A stretch of 64,000 nt of DNA from Myxococcales bacterium (GTDB lineage Bacteria; Myxococcota_A; Polyangia; Polyangiales; Ga0077539). The stretch covers positions 62,001 to 126,000 of the forward strand of contig JAEUKH010000031.1 in the NCBI GenBank assembly GCA_016792845.1, written 5' to 3'. Under the pieces are notes generated by a model. The model made no database searches. It saw only the letters and a list, made by a program, of their open reading frames with translations, and was not told where the DNA came from. Shown here in pieces: positions 35,170-44,586 of this stretch (positions are counted from its first letter, which is position 1; the number at the start of each line of letters is the position of its first letter). Made by a program: the position numbers and the translations under genes.

Positions 35170-35303
35170 CTCGGCTCGGCTGCCACACCGCGCGCCCGTT
35201 CAGCAACTTTCTGACCACTCGGTCGGCGTGCCGCGGGCCCGCGAGGCGACGACGCGGGGGCTCTGGCCGGGTAGAAATTTCTGCTACGCTGACGGCGCCA
35301 CCG

Positions 35304-35840
35304 ATGCGTACCGCCACCCTCGTCTTCTCGTCGCTCGTCGCGCTCGGCCTCTCGCTCGCCCCCTCGGCGCGCCCCGTCGAGGCCCAAGCCAACGCCAGCA
35401 TCGTGTTCGTGAGCCGCCGCCCGCCGCGCGAGCTCAGCACCAACATCCGCGGTTGGGCGATGCAGAACCGCGTCGTCACCCTCGCCGAAGACACCGAGGC
35501 CCACGTCTGGCGGGTGCAGCTCATGGCCTTCTGCAACCGCGAGCCGCGGGCCGCCGAGGTCAACCTGGTGTTCTACAAGCTCGAAGGCCGCACCCGGCGC
35601 TACATCTCGAGCGAGCCCGTGGCCCTCTCGGCGCCGAACGAGCGCATCTTCTTCCACAATACGGTGCTCCACCGCGGCGTGGGCGAGTTCGAGCCGCAGA
35701 ACGAGTACGAGGTCGCCATCACCGTCGGCGACAGCCGCGGCAACAACGAGATCGCCCGCGGGCGCATCAACCTCACCGGCCCCGTCGAACGCCACAGCGG
35801 CGTGGTCGACTTCACCGGCAGCGCGCCGGTGCTCCGCTGA
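35304..35840 (+). CDS. Exported hypothetical protein
   Basis: A 178-residue protein with a Sec signal peptide (MRTATLVFSSLVALGLSLAP, cleavage near VEAQA). The mature part is beta-rich and resembles a single immunoglobulin-like domain (VWRVQLMAFCNREP, EVNLVFYKLEG, YEVAITVGDSRG). I do not recognise a family. ATG 35304 was chosen because the signal peptide starts there. It is followed by a 55-base AT-rich gap and cysD; common function is not implied. Confidence 0.65.
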   Translation: MRTATLVFSSLVALGLSLAPSARPVEAQANASIVFVSRRPPRELSTNIRGWAMQNRVVTLAEDTEAHVWRVQLMAFCNREPRAAEVNLVFYKLEGRTRRYISSEPVALSAPNERIFFHNTVLHRGVGEFEPQNEYEVAITVGDSRGNNEIARGRINLTGPVERHSGVVDFTGSAPVLR

Positions 35841-35895
35841 GTGAAGTTTTCTACTCTATTGAAGTCAGCTCTAGTTTAGTTCACACTCCCGGGGT

Positions 35896-36825
35896 ATGCG
35901 TGACCCTGGCGTCGGGCTGAGCCCTGAGCGCATCAGCCATTTGCGGCTCCTTGAGGCTGAGAGCATTCACATCGTGCGCGAGGTGGCGGCTGAGTTCGCC
36001 AACCCGGTGATGCTCTATTCGATCGGCAAAGACTCGTCGGTGATGGTCCGTCTCGCAGAGAAGGCCTTCGCGCCGGGGCGGCTCCCCTTCCCGCTCATGC
36101 ATGTGAACACGACGTGGAAGTTTGCCGAGATGATCACGTTTCGTGATCGCTTCTGCGCCGAGCGGGGCTTCGAGCTCCGCGAAGAGATCAACCATGCGGC
36201 GCTGGCCGAGGGGGTCAACCCTTTTGACCACGGGTCGAGCCGGTACACCGGGCTGATGAAGACCCAGGCCCTTCTCGCGGGGCTCAAGCGTTGGGGCTTC
36301 GACGCGGCCTTCGGGGGCGCCCGGCGCGACGAAGAGAAGTCGCGGGCCAAAGAGCGGGTCTACTCGTTTCGAGACAAGAACGGCCAGTGGGAGCCCCGCG
36401 CCCAACGCCCCGAACTGTGGAACCTCTACAACAGCCGCATCCACCGCGGTGAGAGCATCCGCGTCTTCCCCCTGTCAAACTGGACCGAGCTCGACATCTG
36501 GCAATACATCTACCTCGAATCGATCCCCATTGTGCCGCTGTACTTCGCCGCCGAGCGGCCTGTGGTGACCCGCAACGGGCAGCTCATCATGGTCGACGAC
36601 GGGCGGCTCCCGCTCGCGCCGGGCGAGACCCCCGCCATGAAGCGGGTGCGCTTCCGCACGCTGGGCTGTTACCCGCTCACCGCGGCCATCGAGAGCGACG
36701 CCACCACCTTGCCGGCGATCATCCGCGAGATGCTCTTCGCGCGGAACAGCGAGCGCGCCGGGCGCCTTATCGACCACGACGAAGAGGCCTCGATGGAGCA
36801 GAAAAAGCGCGAAGGATACTTCTGA
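35896..36825 (+). CDS. cysD: Sulfate adenylyltransferase subunit 2
   Basis: CysD is the catalytic ATP sulfurylase subunit (PP-loop fold) that makes adenylyl sulfate (APS) from ATP and sulfate, driven by GTP hydrolysis in CysN. The 309-residue protein carries the PP-loop MLYSIGKDSSVM, NTTWKF, GGARRDEEKSRAKER, LYNSRIHRGE, FPLSNWTELDIWQYI, and the C-terminal RLIDHDEEASMEQKKREGYF. It is full length. The stop overlaps the cysN start (TGATG). The 55 bases upstream are unusually AT-rich for this window and include two GAAGT half-sites, a possible regulatory region. Confidence 0.96.
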   Translation: MRDPGVGLSPERISHLRLLEAESIHIVREVAAEFANPVMLYSIGKDSSVMVRLAEKAFAPGRLPFPLMHVNTTWKFAEMITFRDRFCAERGFELREEINHAALAEGVNPFDHGSSRYTGLMKTQALLAGLKRWGFDAAFGGARRDEEKSRAKERVYSFRDKNGQWEPRAQRPELWNLYNSRIHRGESIRVFPLSNWTELDIWQYIYLESIPIVPLYFAAERPVVTRNGQLIMVDDGRLPLAPGETPAMKRVRFRTLGCYPLTAAIESDATTLPAIIREMLFARNSERAGRLIDHDEEASMEQKKREGYF

Positions 36826-38576
36826 TGGAGCCCGCCACCCTCACCGACGACGCCCTCATCGCGTACCTCAAAGCGCACGAGCAGAAAGAGCTCTTACGCT
36901 TCGTCACCGTGGGCTCCGTCGACGACGGCAAGAGCACCCTCATCGGGCGCCTCTTGCACGACACCCGCGGCGTCTACGACGACCAGCTCGCCTCGGTGCG
37001 AAAGGCCAGCGCTAGGCGGAACCTCGCCGCCCGGGCCGAGGGCGCCGAGGTCGACCCCTTTGAAGACATCGACTTCTCGCTCTTCACAGACGGCCTCCAG
37101 GCCGAGCGCGAGCAGGGCATCACCATCGACGTCGCGTACCGGTATTTCGCCACCGCGCGCCGCAAGTTCATCCTCGCTGACACCCCCGGGCACGTCCAGT
37201 ACACCCGCAACATGGCCACCGGGGCCAGCACCGCCGACGTGGCGATCATCCTCGTCGACGCGCGGCTCGGGGTGCTCGCCCAGACCCGCCGCCACGCTTA
37301 CATCACGGGCCTCCTCGGCATTTCAGAGCTCGTCGTCGCCATCAACAAGATGGATCTTGTCGACTTTGAAGAGTCGATCTTCCATCGCCTCGTGGCCGAC
37401 TGCCGGGCGGTGATCGACGGGCGCGGGTTTCGCAACGTGACCTTCATCCCCGTGTCGGCGCGGCGGGGCGACAACGTGGCGCGGCGCTCGCCCAAGATGC
37501 CTTGGTACGAGGGGCCCACGGTGCTGTCGTTCCTCGAAGAGGTGCCCCTCGACGCGCGGCTCGCCGGGGCGCCGCTGCGCTTCCCGGTGCAGTATGTGAT
37601 CCGCCCCGATTTGCACTACCGCGGGTACGCCGGCACCCTCGCGGTGGGCACGCTGCGCCCGGGCGACCCCGTGCTGGTGCTGCCCTCGGGCCGCCGCAGC
37701 ACCGTCGAAGCCATCGACCTCTACCATACTGAACGCGCGTCTGTTTCAGCGCCCGAATCTGTGACCCTGCGCCTCGCCGACGAGGTCGACGTCGCCCGCG
37801 GCGACATGATCGTCTCGCCCGAGGCGCCCCCCCGGGTGCGCGACCGCCTCCGGGCCACCCTCGTGTGGATGCACGACCGCCCGAGCGACCCGCACCGACG
37901 CTACCTCGTCAAGCACACCACCCGCACGGTGCCCGCGCAGATCGAGGCCGTGCTCGGTCGGGTCGACCTCGACAAGCTCGACACCGCCCCCGCCGAAGCC
38001 CTCGCCCTCAACGACATCGGCCCCGTGGTGCTGCGCCTCGAACGCCCGCTCTTCGTCGACCCGTACGCCGCCCTGCGGGCCACCGGCGCCCTCATCGTCA
38101 TCGACGCCCTCACCAACGACACCGTCGCCGCGGGCATGATCGACGCGGCCGAGGCGCCGCCGCCCACCGGCGAGGCCGCACGCTACGAGAGCCCCCTCGC
38201 CGCCGGAGCGACGAAGACCCCGAAGCCCCTCGGGCGCCTCGTGTGGATCAGGCTCGCCCCAGAGCGCGATCGCGCCGAAGCCTACGCCCTCACCGCGGCC
38301 CTCGAGACCGCCCTCGACGCCCGAGGCGAGCGCGTCGTCGTCACTGAAACAGAGGCGAGTCTCGTAAACTGGACGACCCGGCTCGCCGTCGAGGCCGGCG
38401 CCACCGTGCTCGCCCTCGTGCGCCAGGCCGCCCCCGACCACCTCGCCGAGACCCGCAGCACCCTCGGCCACGGCCAGGTCATCGTCGCCGCCGTGCCCGA
38501 CGCCCCCGAGGGCCGAGACGCCGCCGTCGCCGCCGTGCTCGCCGCCCTCGCCGCGCGACGCGACGCCCAGGCCTGA
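36825..38576 (+). CDS. cysN: Sulfate adenylyltransferase subunit 1 with degenerate APS-kinase-like tail
   Basis: The GTPase subunit of ATP sulfurylase. G motifs are intact: GSVDDGKST (30-38), DTPGH (119-123) and NKMD (174-177), followed by beta-barrel domains II and III to about residue 440. A tail of about 115 residues follows (468-583). Its order (RLVWIRL..., ALETALDARGERVVVTE, AVEAGATVLALVRQAA, VIVAAVPDAP) parallels APS kinase (CysC), as in CysNC fusions, but the P-loop GLSGAGKST is replaced by LAPERDRAEA and the domain is shortened. It is therefore unlikely to make PAPS. ATG overlaps cysD. No cysC, cysH or cysI lies nearby in the window. Confidence 0.9.
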   Translation: MEPATLTDDALIAYLKAHEQKELLRFVTVGSVDDGKSTLIGRLLHDTRGVYDDQLASVRKASARRNLAARAEGAEVDPFEDIDFSLFTDGLQAEREQGITIDVAYRYFATARRKFILADTPGHVQYTRNMATGASTADVAIILVDARLGVLAQTRRHAYITGLLGISELVVAINKMDLVDFEESIFHRLVADCRAVIDGRGFRNVTFIPVSARRGDNVARRSPKMPWYEGPTVLSFLEEVPLDARLAGAPLRFPVQYVIRPDLHYRGYAGTLAVGTLRPGDPVLVLPSGRRSTVEAIDLYHTERASVSAPESVTLRLADEVDVARGDMIVSPEAPPRVRDRLRATLVWMHDRPSDPHRRYLVKHTTRTVPAQIEAVLGRVDLDKLDTAPAEALALNDIGPVVLRLERPLFVDPYAALRATGALIVIDALTNDTVAAGMIDAAEAPPPTGEAARYESPLAAGATKTPKPLGRLVWIRLAPERDRAEAYALTAALETALDARGERVVVTETEASLVNWTTRLAVEAGATVLALVRQAAPDHLAETRSTLGHGQVIVAAVPDAPEGRDAAVAAVLAALAARRDAQA

Positions 38577-38583
38577 GACCCCA

Positions 38584-38602
38584 GAGGCGGCGACGCCTCG
38601 TT
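38584..38602 (+). terminator. Hairpin after cysDN, possible terminator
   Basis: GAGGCG (38584-38589) pairs with CGCCTC (38594-38599) around a GCGA tetraloop, eight bases after the cysN stop. A partly T-rich stretch follows (GTTCGAATCATTTGATTT). The stem is short, so this is only a moderate terminator call. The rest of the 240-base gap before the TetR gene shows no gene. Confidence 0.5.
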
Positions 38603-38817
38603 CGAATCATTTGATTTCAAACCATCTCCTCCCCTGCGGATTCTCAAGGGTGTTTGACGGTGCGACGAAATCCGTGCAGCGCTTGCACAGCGTCGCGAAG
38701 CGGCTTGCGTAGCGCCCTCGGGCGGAGGTAGGCACCCCCCGCACGGGCTGCGATGCCGTCGCGGCTGCGGAGACGCAGCGCGGCACGCGCCACGAGCCCC
38801 CAACACAGTTAGGCCTG

Positions 38818-39429
38818 ATGGATCGTACAAGCACGGCACGCCGCGCCAGCATCGACGCGCGCATCCTCGCGGCGGCCCGGGCGCTCTTTGTTCGGCACGG
38901 GTTCTACGGGGTCACCCTCGACGACGTGGCGGCCGCGGCGGAGCTCAGCCGCCCGACGGTGGCGAGCCGCTACAGCGCCCCTGAAGATCTCTTCGTGTGC
39001 CTGATGCAGGCCTTCTGCGAGCAGCGCTGCGCCCAGATGCGGGCCCGCACGGCGTCGTGCGCCACCCGCGAGGCCCTCGCCCAAAGCCTGGCCGAGCACT
39101 GGCTGACCCTGACCCGCGACGAGGTCGCGTGGCTGAGCCTGAGCTTCGAGTTCTACGCCTTCGCGCGACGCCACCCGCGGCTTGAGCGACGCCTCCGCGA
39201 CCAGCGAGAGATGCTCTGGGGGCACCTCGGGCGGTGCATCGCCGAGTGCTACAGCGCGGCGGGCCTGCGCCTCGACGTGGCCCCGACCGAGCTCGCTCGG
39301 ATGTGCTACGCGCTCGGCGCGGGCTTCGCGCTCGACGCGGCGGGCTTCGGGGCCAACATGCCCCGCGAGGTGGCCCGCGAGCTCCTCACGACGCTCCTTC
39401 TTCGCCCGCGATCTCCGACGCCGTTGTGA
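38818..39429 (+). CDS. TetR/AcrR-family transcriptional regulator
   Basis: A 203-residue one-component regulator. The N-terminal HTH lies at about residues 15-60 (ILAAARALFVRHGFYGVTLD, then AAAAELSRPTVASRY with the family's tail). The rest is the helical ligand-binding and dimerisation domain. Related proteins usually repress adjacent efflux or lipid genes. Neither neighbour, cysN upstream on the same strand or a histidine kinase downstream, is an obvious target. The ligand is unknown. Confidence 0.9.
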   Translation: MDRTSTARRASIDARILAAARALFVRHGFYGVTLDDVAAAAELSRPTVASRYSAPEDLFVCLMQAFCEQRCAQMRARTASCATREALAQSLAEHWLTLTRDEVAWLSLSFEFYAFARRHPRLERRLRDQREMLWGHLGRCIAECYSAAGLRLDVAPTELARMCYALGAGFALDAAGFGANMPREVARELLTTLLLRPRSPTPL

Positions 39430-39589
39430 CTGTGGTTGCGCTGCGCGCGTATGACCGAAAATTGCACACTCTCATAACGCAATGATTCTGCCTGTCTCTG
39501 CGGGCGTTTCGTGTTCGCGGGTCGCGCAGATTTTCAAGATTGTAAGGCTGACATTGATTGAAGTGTGAGGCACGAAATCGGTCAGTCGA

Positions 39590-41626
39590 ATGGCCGAGTG
39601 GCGGGTCGCGAAGAATGAAGTTGAGCGTCTTCAGACGCTGGCCTCGCTTGAGGTGCTCGACACGCCGTACGAGCCCGAGTTCGATCGGCTGACGGCGCTC
39701 GCCCGCGAGTGGCTCGATGTGCCCGTCGCGCTGGTCGTGTTGATCGATGCGACGCGGCAGTGGTTCAAGTCGGGCGAGTGCTTTGGGGTGCGCGAGACGA
39801 GCCGCGCGTGGTCGATCTGCAACGAGGTCGTCGTCGAGGGTGAGGCGATGGTGATCGACAACACCCTCGAAGACCCGCGCTTCATGTCGAGCCCGCTGGT
39901 GCAGCGCGACCCGGGCATTCGCTTCTACGCCGGGCACCCGCTGCGCATGGCCGACGGCACCGTGCTCGGGAGCTTCTGCCTCATCGATCACGCGCCGCGG
40001 AGCCTCGACGCGCGGGGCCGAAAGATGCTCGAGACCCTGGCGTTGCAGACCGTCGAGCTCCTGGCGATGCGGCTAAGCACCGTGCGCCTCGCGCAGAAGA
40101 GCCTCACCCTGATGGACCGCGAGGCGAGGCTGCGCGCGGTGCTCGACGGCGTGAGCGACGCGGTGCTCGTCCAAGATCTCGCGGGGCGGGTGATCGAGGC
40201 CAACGCGGCGGCCGAAGAGCGCCTCGGGCTTAGCCTCGACGCCCTCGATGCGGCGCACGGCGGGGCCCGTCGCTGGCCCCTCGTCGACGAGCAGGGGCTC
40301 CGGGTCAGGCACGAGTCGTTGGCGAGCTTCGAGGCCGCCCGCGCGGGGCATGCCGCGCAAGGGGTGCGGGTCTCGGTCGAGCGGCCTGACGGCTCGGTGG
40401 CGTGGTTCCAGGTGAACGCGCACCCGCTTCGGCGACAGGGCGAGTCGCAGCCCTACGGGGTGGTGAGCACCTTCCGCGACATCACCGTCGAGCGCGCGAC
40501 GCGGGCCGCCACCGAGCGGATGGCGCGGCAAGAGCGGCTCTTGACCACGGGCACCCTCGCCGCGGGCATCGGCCACGAGATCAACAACCCCCTCACGTTT
40601 GTGTACTCGAACGTCGAGCTCGCCCTCGAAGCCCTGCGCGAGGGTGAGGCCCCGCGCCCCGAGGCCGACGCGCTCACCGAGATGCTCACCGACGCGCTCG
40701 ACGGCGCCGAGCGCATCCGTAAGATCGTTCGGGGCCTGCGGGCGCTCGCGCGCGACGACAGCGAGCCGACCCCGACCTCGCTCGAAGCCGCGGTGGGCGC
40801 CGCCGTGCAGATGGCCATGCACGAGCTGCGACCGCGGGCGCGCGTGGTGGTCGAGGGCACCGCGGGGCTCATGGTGCTCGCCGACGAGACCCGCCTCGCG
40901 CAAATCTTGGTGAACCTCCTGGTCAACGCGGGGCAGTGCTTTGTCACCCCGTCGCCCGCCTACAACCTGGTGCGCGTGGGCTACGGTCGGCTCGCCTCGG
41001 GCGAGGTCTTTGTCAGCGTGAGCGACAACGGGCCGGGCATCGGCAAACAACAGATTTCTCGTATTTTCGACCCATTTTATACCACCAAGGGAGCTCGCCA
41101 GGGCACCGGGTTGGGGCTCCCGATCTCGCAAAACCTCGCCCACCAGTTGGGCGGCGAGATCACCGTCGAGTCGGCCCTCGGCGAGGGCGCGCGCTTCATC
41201 GTTCGCTTGCCGGGCGTCGCGCGGTCTTCGGGGTCGCAGCGGGCGCTCGTGCTCGACGCCGACCCCGGGAGCCACAGCGCCCTCGTGCGCGCGCTCAGCG
41301 AGCGCTTCGTCGTCGAGGTCGCGACCCCCGCCGAGCTCCTCCGGCGGGTCGAGCTCGGCGAGAGCTGGGCGGTGATCTTTTGCGACCTCGCCGCGTCGAC
41401 GGCCCCCCGACCCGCTGTCTACGAGCTCGTGCGGCGCCTCAGGCCCGCGCTGGCGCGTCGGTTCGTGTTTCTCAAGCCCCCAACCGCCGACGCCGGGGCG
41501 ACCGCGTTCTTGGCGACGGTCACCAACGAGCTGCTCGAAACCCCGCCCTCGGTCGAGGCCGTCTGGGCCGCCGTCGCGCGGGTCGTCGCGGCCAGTGAAG
41601 ACTCAAGTCTGCGGGCGCACGGCTGA
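39590..41626 (+). CDS. Hybrid sensor histidine kinase (GAF-PAS-HK) with degenerate receiver
   Basis: A 678-residue cytoplasmic sensor kinase. A GAF domain (about residues 15-160, with FYAGHPL and GSFCLIDH) is followed by a PAS domain (about 180-300), HisKA with phospho-His329 (GIGHEINNPLTF), and HATPase_c (about 430-540; SVSDNGPGIG, GTGLGLPIS). A C-terminal receiver-like domain spans 551-668. It keeps Asp599 in FCDLA, but the conserved Lys is Thr651 (LETPPS against LEKPFS in the twin gene) and one of the acidic-pocket residues is Ala557. No transmembrane segment is seen. The AT-rich 160-base upstream gap probably holds its promoter. The next gene is a close paralogue. Confidence 0.92.
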   Translation: MAEWRVAKNEVERLQTLASLEVLDTPYEPEFDRLTALAREWLDVPVALVVLIDATRQWFKSGECFGVRETSRAWSICNEVVVEGEAMVIDNTLEDPRFMSSPLVQRDPGIRFYAGHPLRMADGTVLGSFCLIDHAPRSLDARGRKMLETLALQTVELLAMRLSTVRLAQKSLTLMDREARLRAVLDGVSDAVLVQDLAGRVIEANAAAEERLGLSLDALDAAHGGARRWPLVDEQGLRVRHESLASFEAARAGHAAQGVRVSVERPDGSVAWFQVNAHPLRRQGESQPYGVVSTFRDITVERATRAATERMARQERLLTTGTLAAGIGHEINNPLTFVYSNVELALEALREGEAPRPEADALTEMLTDALDGAERIRKIVRGLRALARDDSEPTPTSLEAAVGAAVQMAMHELRPRARVVVEGTAGLMVLADETRLAQILVNLLVNAGQCFVTPSPAYNLVRVGYGRLASGEVFVSVSDNGPGIGKQQISRIFDPFYTTKGARQGTGLGLPISQNLAHQLGGEITVESALGEGARFIVRLPGVARSSGSQRALVLDADPGSHSALVRALSERFVVEVATPAELLRRVELGESWAVIFCDLAASTAPRPAVYELVRRLRPALARRFVFLKPPTADAGATAFLATVTNELLETPPSVEAVWAAVARVVAASEDSSLRAHG

Positions 41627-41723
41627 GGGCTCGGGGCCACAGTTCGGCTAAAAATGCGGCATCGAGGTCGCGAAGGGCGTGACACGGGTGCGGGGCGTGT
41701 TGCAATGATGCGCGTGGTTGTAA

Positions 41724-43796
41724 ATGAGCGAAGCTTCACCAGACCTCGAATCTGAGCGGCTCGCGGCGCTCGCAGAGCTCGCGCTGCTCGACCGCGCGCC
41801 AGAGCCCGCGTTCGACGCCATCACGCAGCTCACGGCCCGGCTGCTCGATGTGCCCGTGGCGATGGTGAGCCTCGTCGACCGCGACCAGCTGTGGATCAAA
41901 TCGTCGAGCGGCGCGGCTCCGGAGTCTGTGCCCCGGGCGGCGTCGTTCTGCGACCATGTGGTGCGCAGCCGAGGCCCGGTGGTGATCGAGAACACCCTGG
42001 TCGACCCGCGGAGCGCCGATCACCCGGCGGTGCTCGAGGCCCCGCGGCTGCGCTTCTATTCGGGGCAGCCCTTGGTGACCGAGTCGGGGCACATCGTCGG
42101 CACGCTCTGTGTGGTCGATTTTCAGCCGCGACACTGGCGGCAGAGCGACCACGAGACCCTCTCGCTCTTGACCGCGCAGGTGAACGAGCTGCTCGCGCTG
42201 CGGGCGCACCGTCAGCGCCTCGTGCGGGTGCAGGTCGACCGGCTCGACCGCGAGCGGCAGCTCCGTTCGGTGCTCGACGAGATGAGCGAGGGCATGGTCT
42301 TGCACGACGCGAGCGGGGCCATCGTCGACGCGAACCGCGCGGCGGAGGTGATCCTCGGGCTCGACCGCACGACCCTCATCGGTCGCCGCCCGGCCGACCC
42401 GCGGTGGCGCGCCGTGCACGAAGACGGCTCGCCCTTCATGGCCGAGACGCACCCGGCCGCCGAGGTGCTGCGCACCCGCAAGCCCGTCTCGGGGGTCGTG
42501 ATGGGCGTTCACCGCCCCGACGACACCCTCCGTTGGATCAGCATCACCGCCCTGCCCATCGCGCCCCGCGACGTCGGCTCGGGCCTCGCGGTGCTCTCGA
42601 CCTTTCGAGACATCACCACCGAGAGGGCCATCCAAGCGACGAGCGAGCGCCTCGCGCGGCAAGAGCGGCTCGTCACCGCGGGCACCCTGGCCGCCGGCCT
42701 CGGGCACGAGATCAACAACCCCCTCTCGTTTGTGAGCGCCAACATCGAGGTGGCGCTCCAAGTGCTGCGCGTGCTGGGGCCCAGCCTGCCGAGGCACGCC
42801 GAGCTGGTCGAGGCCCTCACCGACGCCCTCGACGGGGCCGAGCGGGTGCGCAAAATTGTCAAGGGGTTACGCACCCTTGCACGAGAGGGCGGGGCTCCCG
42901 TGCCGACGCACCTCGCGAGCGCCATCGAGGCCTCGATTCAGATCGCGATGCACGCACTTCGGCCTCGCGCGCGGGTCGAGACCCGGCTCGACCCCACGCC
43001 CCTCGCCATGGCCGACGAGTCGAGCGTCGCGCAGATCGTGATCAACCTCCTGGTGAACGCGGCCGAGTGTTTTCACGCGGCTGACCCTTCGCGCAACCTC
43101 GTCACCGTCGAGAGCGGCGTGGCCGACGATGGTCGGGTGTTTGTGCGGGTGCGCGACAACGGCCCGGGCATGACCGCGGCGCAGGTCGAGCGGGTGTTCG
43201 AGCCCTTCTACACCACGAAGGCCAACGGTCAGGGCACGGGCCTGGGGCTGCCCATCTCGCAGAGCCTCGCGCAGCAGCTCGGGGGCACCCTCACGGTGCG
43301 CTCAGAGCCCGGCCAGGGGACGCAGTTTACGCTCAGCTTTCAGCCCGTCGCGGCGCCCGCGAGCGAGAAGCGGGCTGCCCCCCGGGTGCTTTTGGTCGAC
43401 GACGAGGAGGGGGTCTTGCGGGCGCTCTCGCGGGCGCTCCGCGAGCAGTTCGAGGTGGTGGCCGAGAGCGACTCCCGGGTGGCGCTGCGTCGCATCGCGT
43501 CGGGCGAACATTTCGACGTGATCTTTTGCGACCTGATGATGCCGCACCTCGGCGGGGTCGAGCTCTACGCCGAGGTGGCGCGGCTCAGGCCGCCCTTGGT
43601 GGCGAAGATGGTGTTCATGACCGGCGGCACCACCAACGAGCGCACCGCGGGCTTCCTCGCGACGGTCGCGAACGACCGTCTAGAGAAGCCGTTTTCGATG
43701 CAGACCCTGCGCCCGCACGCCCACCGCATCGCCGCGACGGGGCCCTCGGGCGAGGCTCAGAAGGCCAGCGCCGACACGGTGCGCGCGACCTCGTAG
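41724..43796 (+). CDS. Hybrid sensor histidine kinase (GAF-PAS-HK-receiver), twin of the previous gene
   Basis: A 690-residue paralogue with the same architecture: GAF (about 10-165, FYSGQPL, GTLCVVDF), PAS (about 185-305), HisKA with GLGHEINNPLSF, HATPase_c (RVRDNGPGM, GTGLGLPIS) and a C-terminal receiver. The receiver is intact: acidic VDDEE, phosphoacceptor in FCDLMMPHLGG, and Lys in LEKPFS. No output domain follows, so signal leaves by phosphotransfer or binding. The 97-base gap from the first kinase suggests cotranscription. The 3' end overlaps the convergent ATP-grasp gene by 40 bases. Confidence 0.93.
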   Translation: MSEASPDLESERLAALAELALLDRAPEPAFDAITQLTARLLDVPVAMVSLVDRDQLWIKSSSGAAPESVPRAASFCDHVVRSRGPVVIENTLVDPRSADHPAVLEAPRLRFYSGQPLVTESGHIVGTLCVVDFQPRHWRQSDHETLSLLTAQVNELLALRAHRQRLVRVQVDRLDRERQLRSVLDEMSEGMVLHDASGAIVDANRAAEVILGLDRTTLIGRRPADPRWRAVHEDGSPFMAETHPAAEVLRTRKPVSGVVMGVHRPDDTLRWISITALPIAPRDVGSGLAVLSTFRDITTERAIQATSERLARQERLVTAGTLAAGLGHEINNPLSFVSANIEVALQVLRVLGPSLPRHAELVEALTDALDGAERVRKIVKGLRTLAREGGAPVPTHLASAIEASIQIAMHALRPRARVETRLDPTPLAMADESSVAQIVINLLVNAAECFHAADPSRNLVTVESGVADDGRVFVRVRDNGPGMTAAQVERVFEPFYTTKANGQGTGLGLPISQSLAQQLGGTLTVRSEPGQGTQFTLSFQPVAAPASEKRAAPRVLLVDDEEGVLRALSRALREQFEVVAESDSRVALRRIASGEHFDVIFCDLMMPHLGGVELYAEVARLRPPLVAKMVFMTGGTTNERTAGFLATVANDRLEKPFSMQTLRPHAHRIAATGPSGEAQKASADTVRATS

Positions 43797-44536
43797 AGGT
43801 CACAGCAGTAGAAGCCCGCGCTGTTGAAGCAGTTGGTCTCGACCACCCGCAGCCCCGCCTCGGTCTCGCACACATCGAGCATGAAGACCCGCGCGGGGGC
43901 GTAGCGCGCGGCCATGCTGTTGGCGTAGGCGATGACCGCGTCGGGCACCTCGGGGCGCATCCGGGCGCGGCCGCTGCTGCGGTACTGGCTCGCGGTGATG
44001 ACGCGCCCCTCGACGACCACGCAGCGCCACTCGCGCCCGAGCGTCTGGGGCGTCGCGACCTGCACGACGGTGTCGGGTTGCAGGGGCCCGCGGCTTTGGG
44101 GCAGGGCCTCGCGCCAGCGGGCGAGCTCGCCGAAGGTGTACACCGCCCCAGAGAAGCTCTTGAGGTCGTCGGCGGGGCGCAGAAAGACCTCGGTGTCGGG
44201 GTCGAGGTCGCGGTTCACGAAGGCGCCGATGGTGACCAGCTCGCTCTCGGCGTTGAGGAGCGCGTCGCCGTAGCCCGCGCGCAGAGCCTCGAAGGCGAAG
44301 CGCGCGGCGTCGAAGAAGACACCCGGGCGCCAGCGCCCCGCGGCGGCGACGTTTTTCATCAGCGTGGTCGAGCCGTAGAAGAGCACCGCGCCGTCGGTCG
44401 AGACCGCGGGCGGGGTGTCGTCAAAGGGGATGACCTTCAGAGGCTCGTGGGCGACGCCGAGCGCGTCGAGGGCCGCCACGAGGGTGGCGACGTCGTCGTT
44501 GTGACCGAGGTTCGATTGGATCACCCAGCGCAGCAT
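43757..44536 (-). CDS. ATP-grasp fold protein (DUF4343-like)
   Basis: A 259-residue protein. The N-terminal half (MLRWVIQSNLGHND, VLFYGSTTLMK) and the C-terminal ATP-grasp elements (REWRCVVVEGRVITASQYR, VFMLDVCETEAGLRVVETNCF) match the DUF4343/ATP-grasp group, whose members ligate amino acids or modify peptides. The VVETNCFNSAGFY block would hold metal/ATP ligands (Glu, Asn). The frame is open further upstream but ATG 44536 matches the family start. Its substrate is not known. Confidence 0.75.
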   Translation of the reverse strand: MLRWVIQSNLGHNDDVATLVAALDALGVAHEPLKVIPFDDTPPAVSTDGAVLFYGSTTLMKNVAAAGRWRPGVFFDAARFAFEALRAGYGDALLNAESELVTIGAFVNRDLDPDTEVFLRPADDLKSFSGAVYTFGELARWREALPQSRGPLQPDTVVQVATPQTLGREWRCVVVEGRVITASQYRSSGRARMRPEVPDAVIAYANSMAARYAPARVFMLDVCETEAGLRVVETNCFNSAGFYCCDLYEVARTVSALAF

Positions 44537-44586
44537 GGCGCGAGTGAAGCACACCCCCGAGGGAGGCGCCGCGCGTGCGGTGAAGA

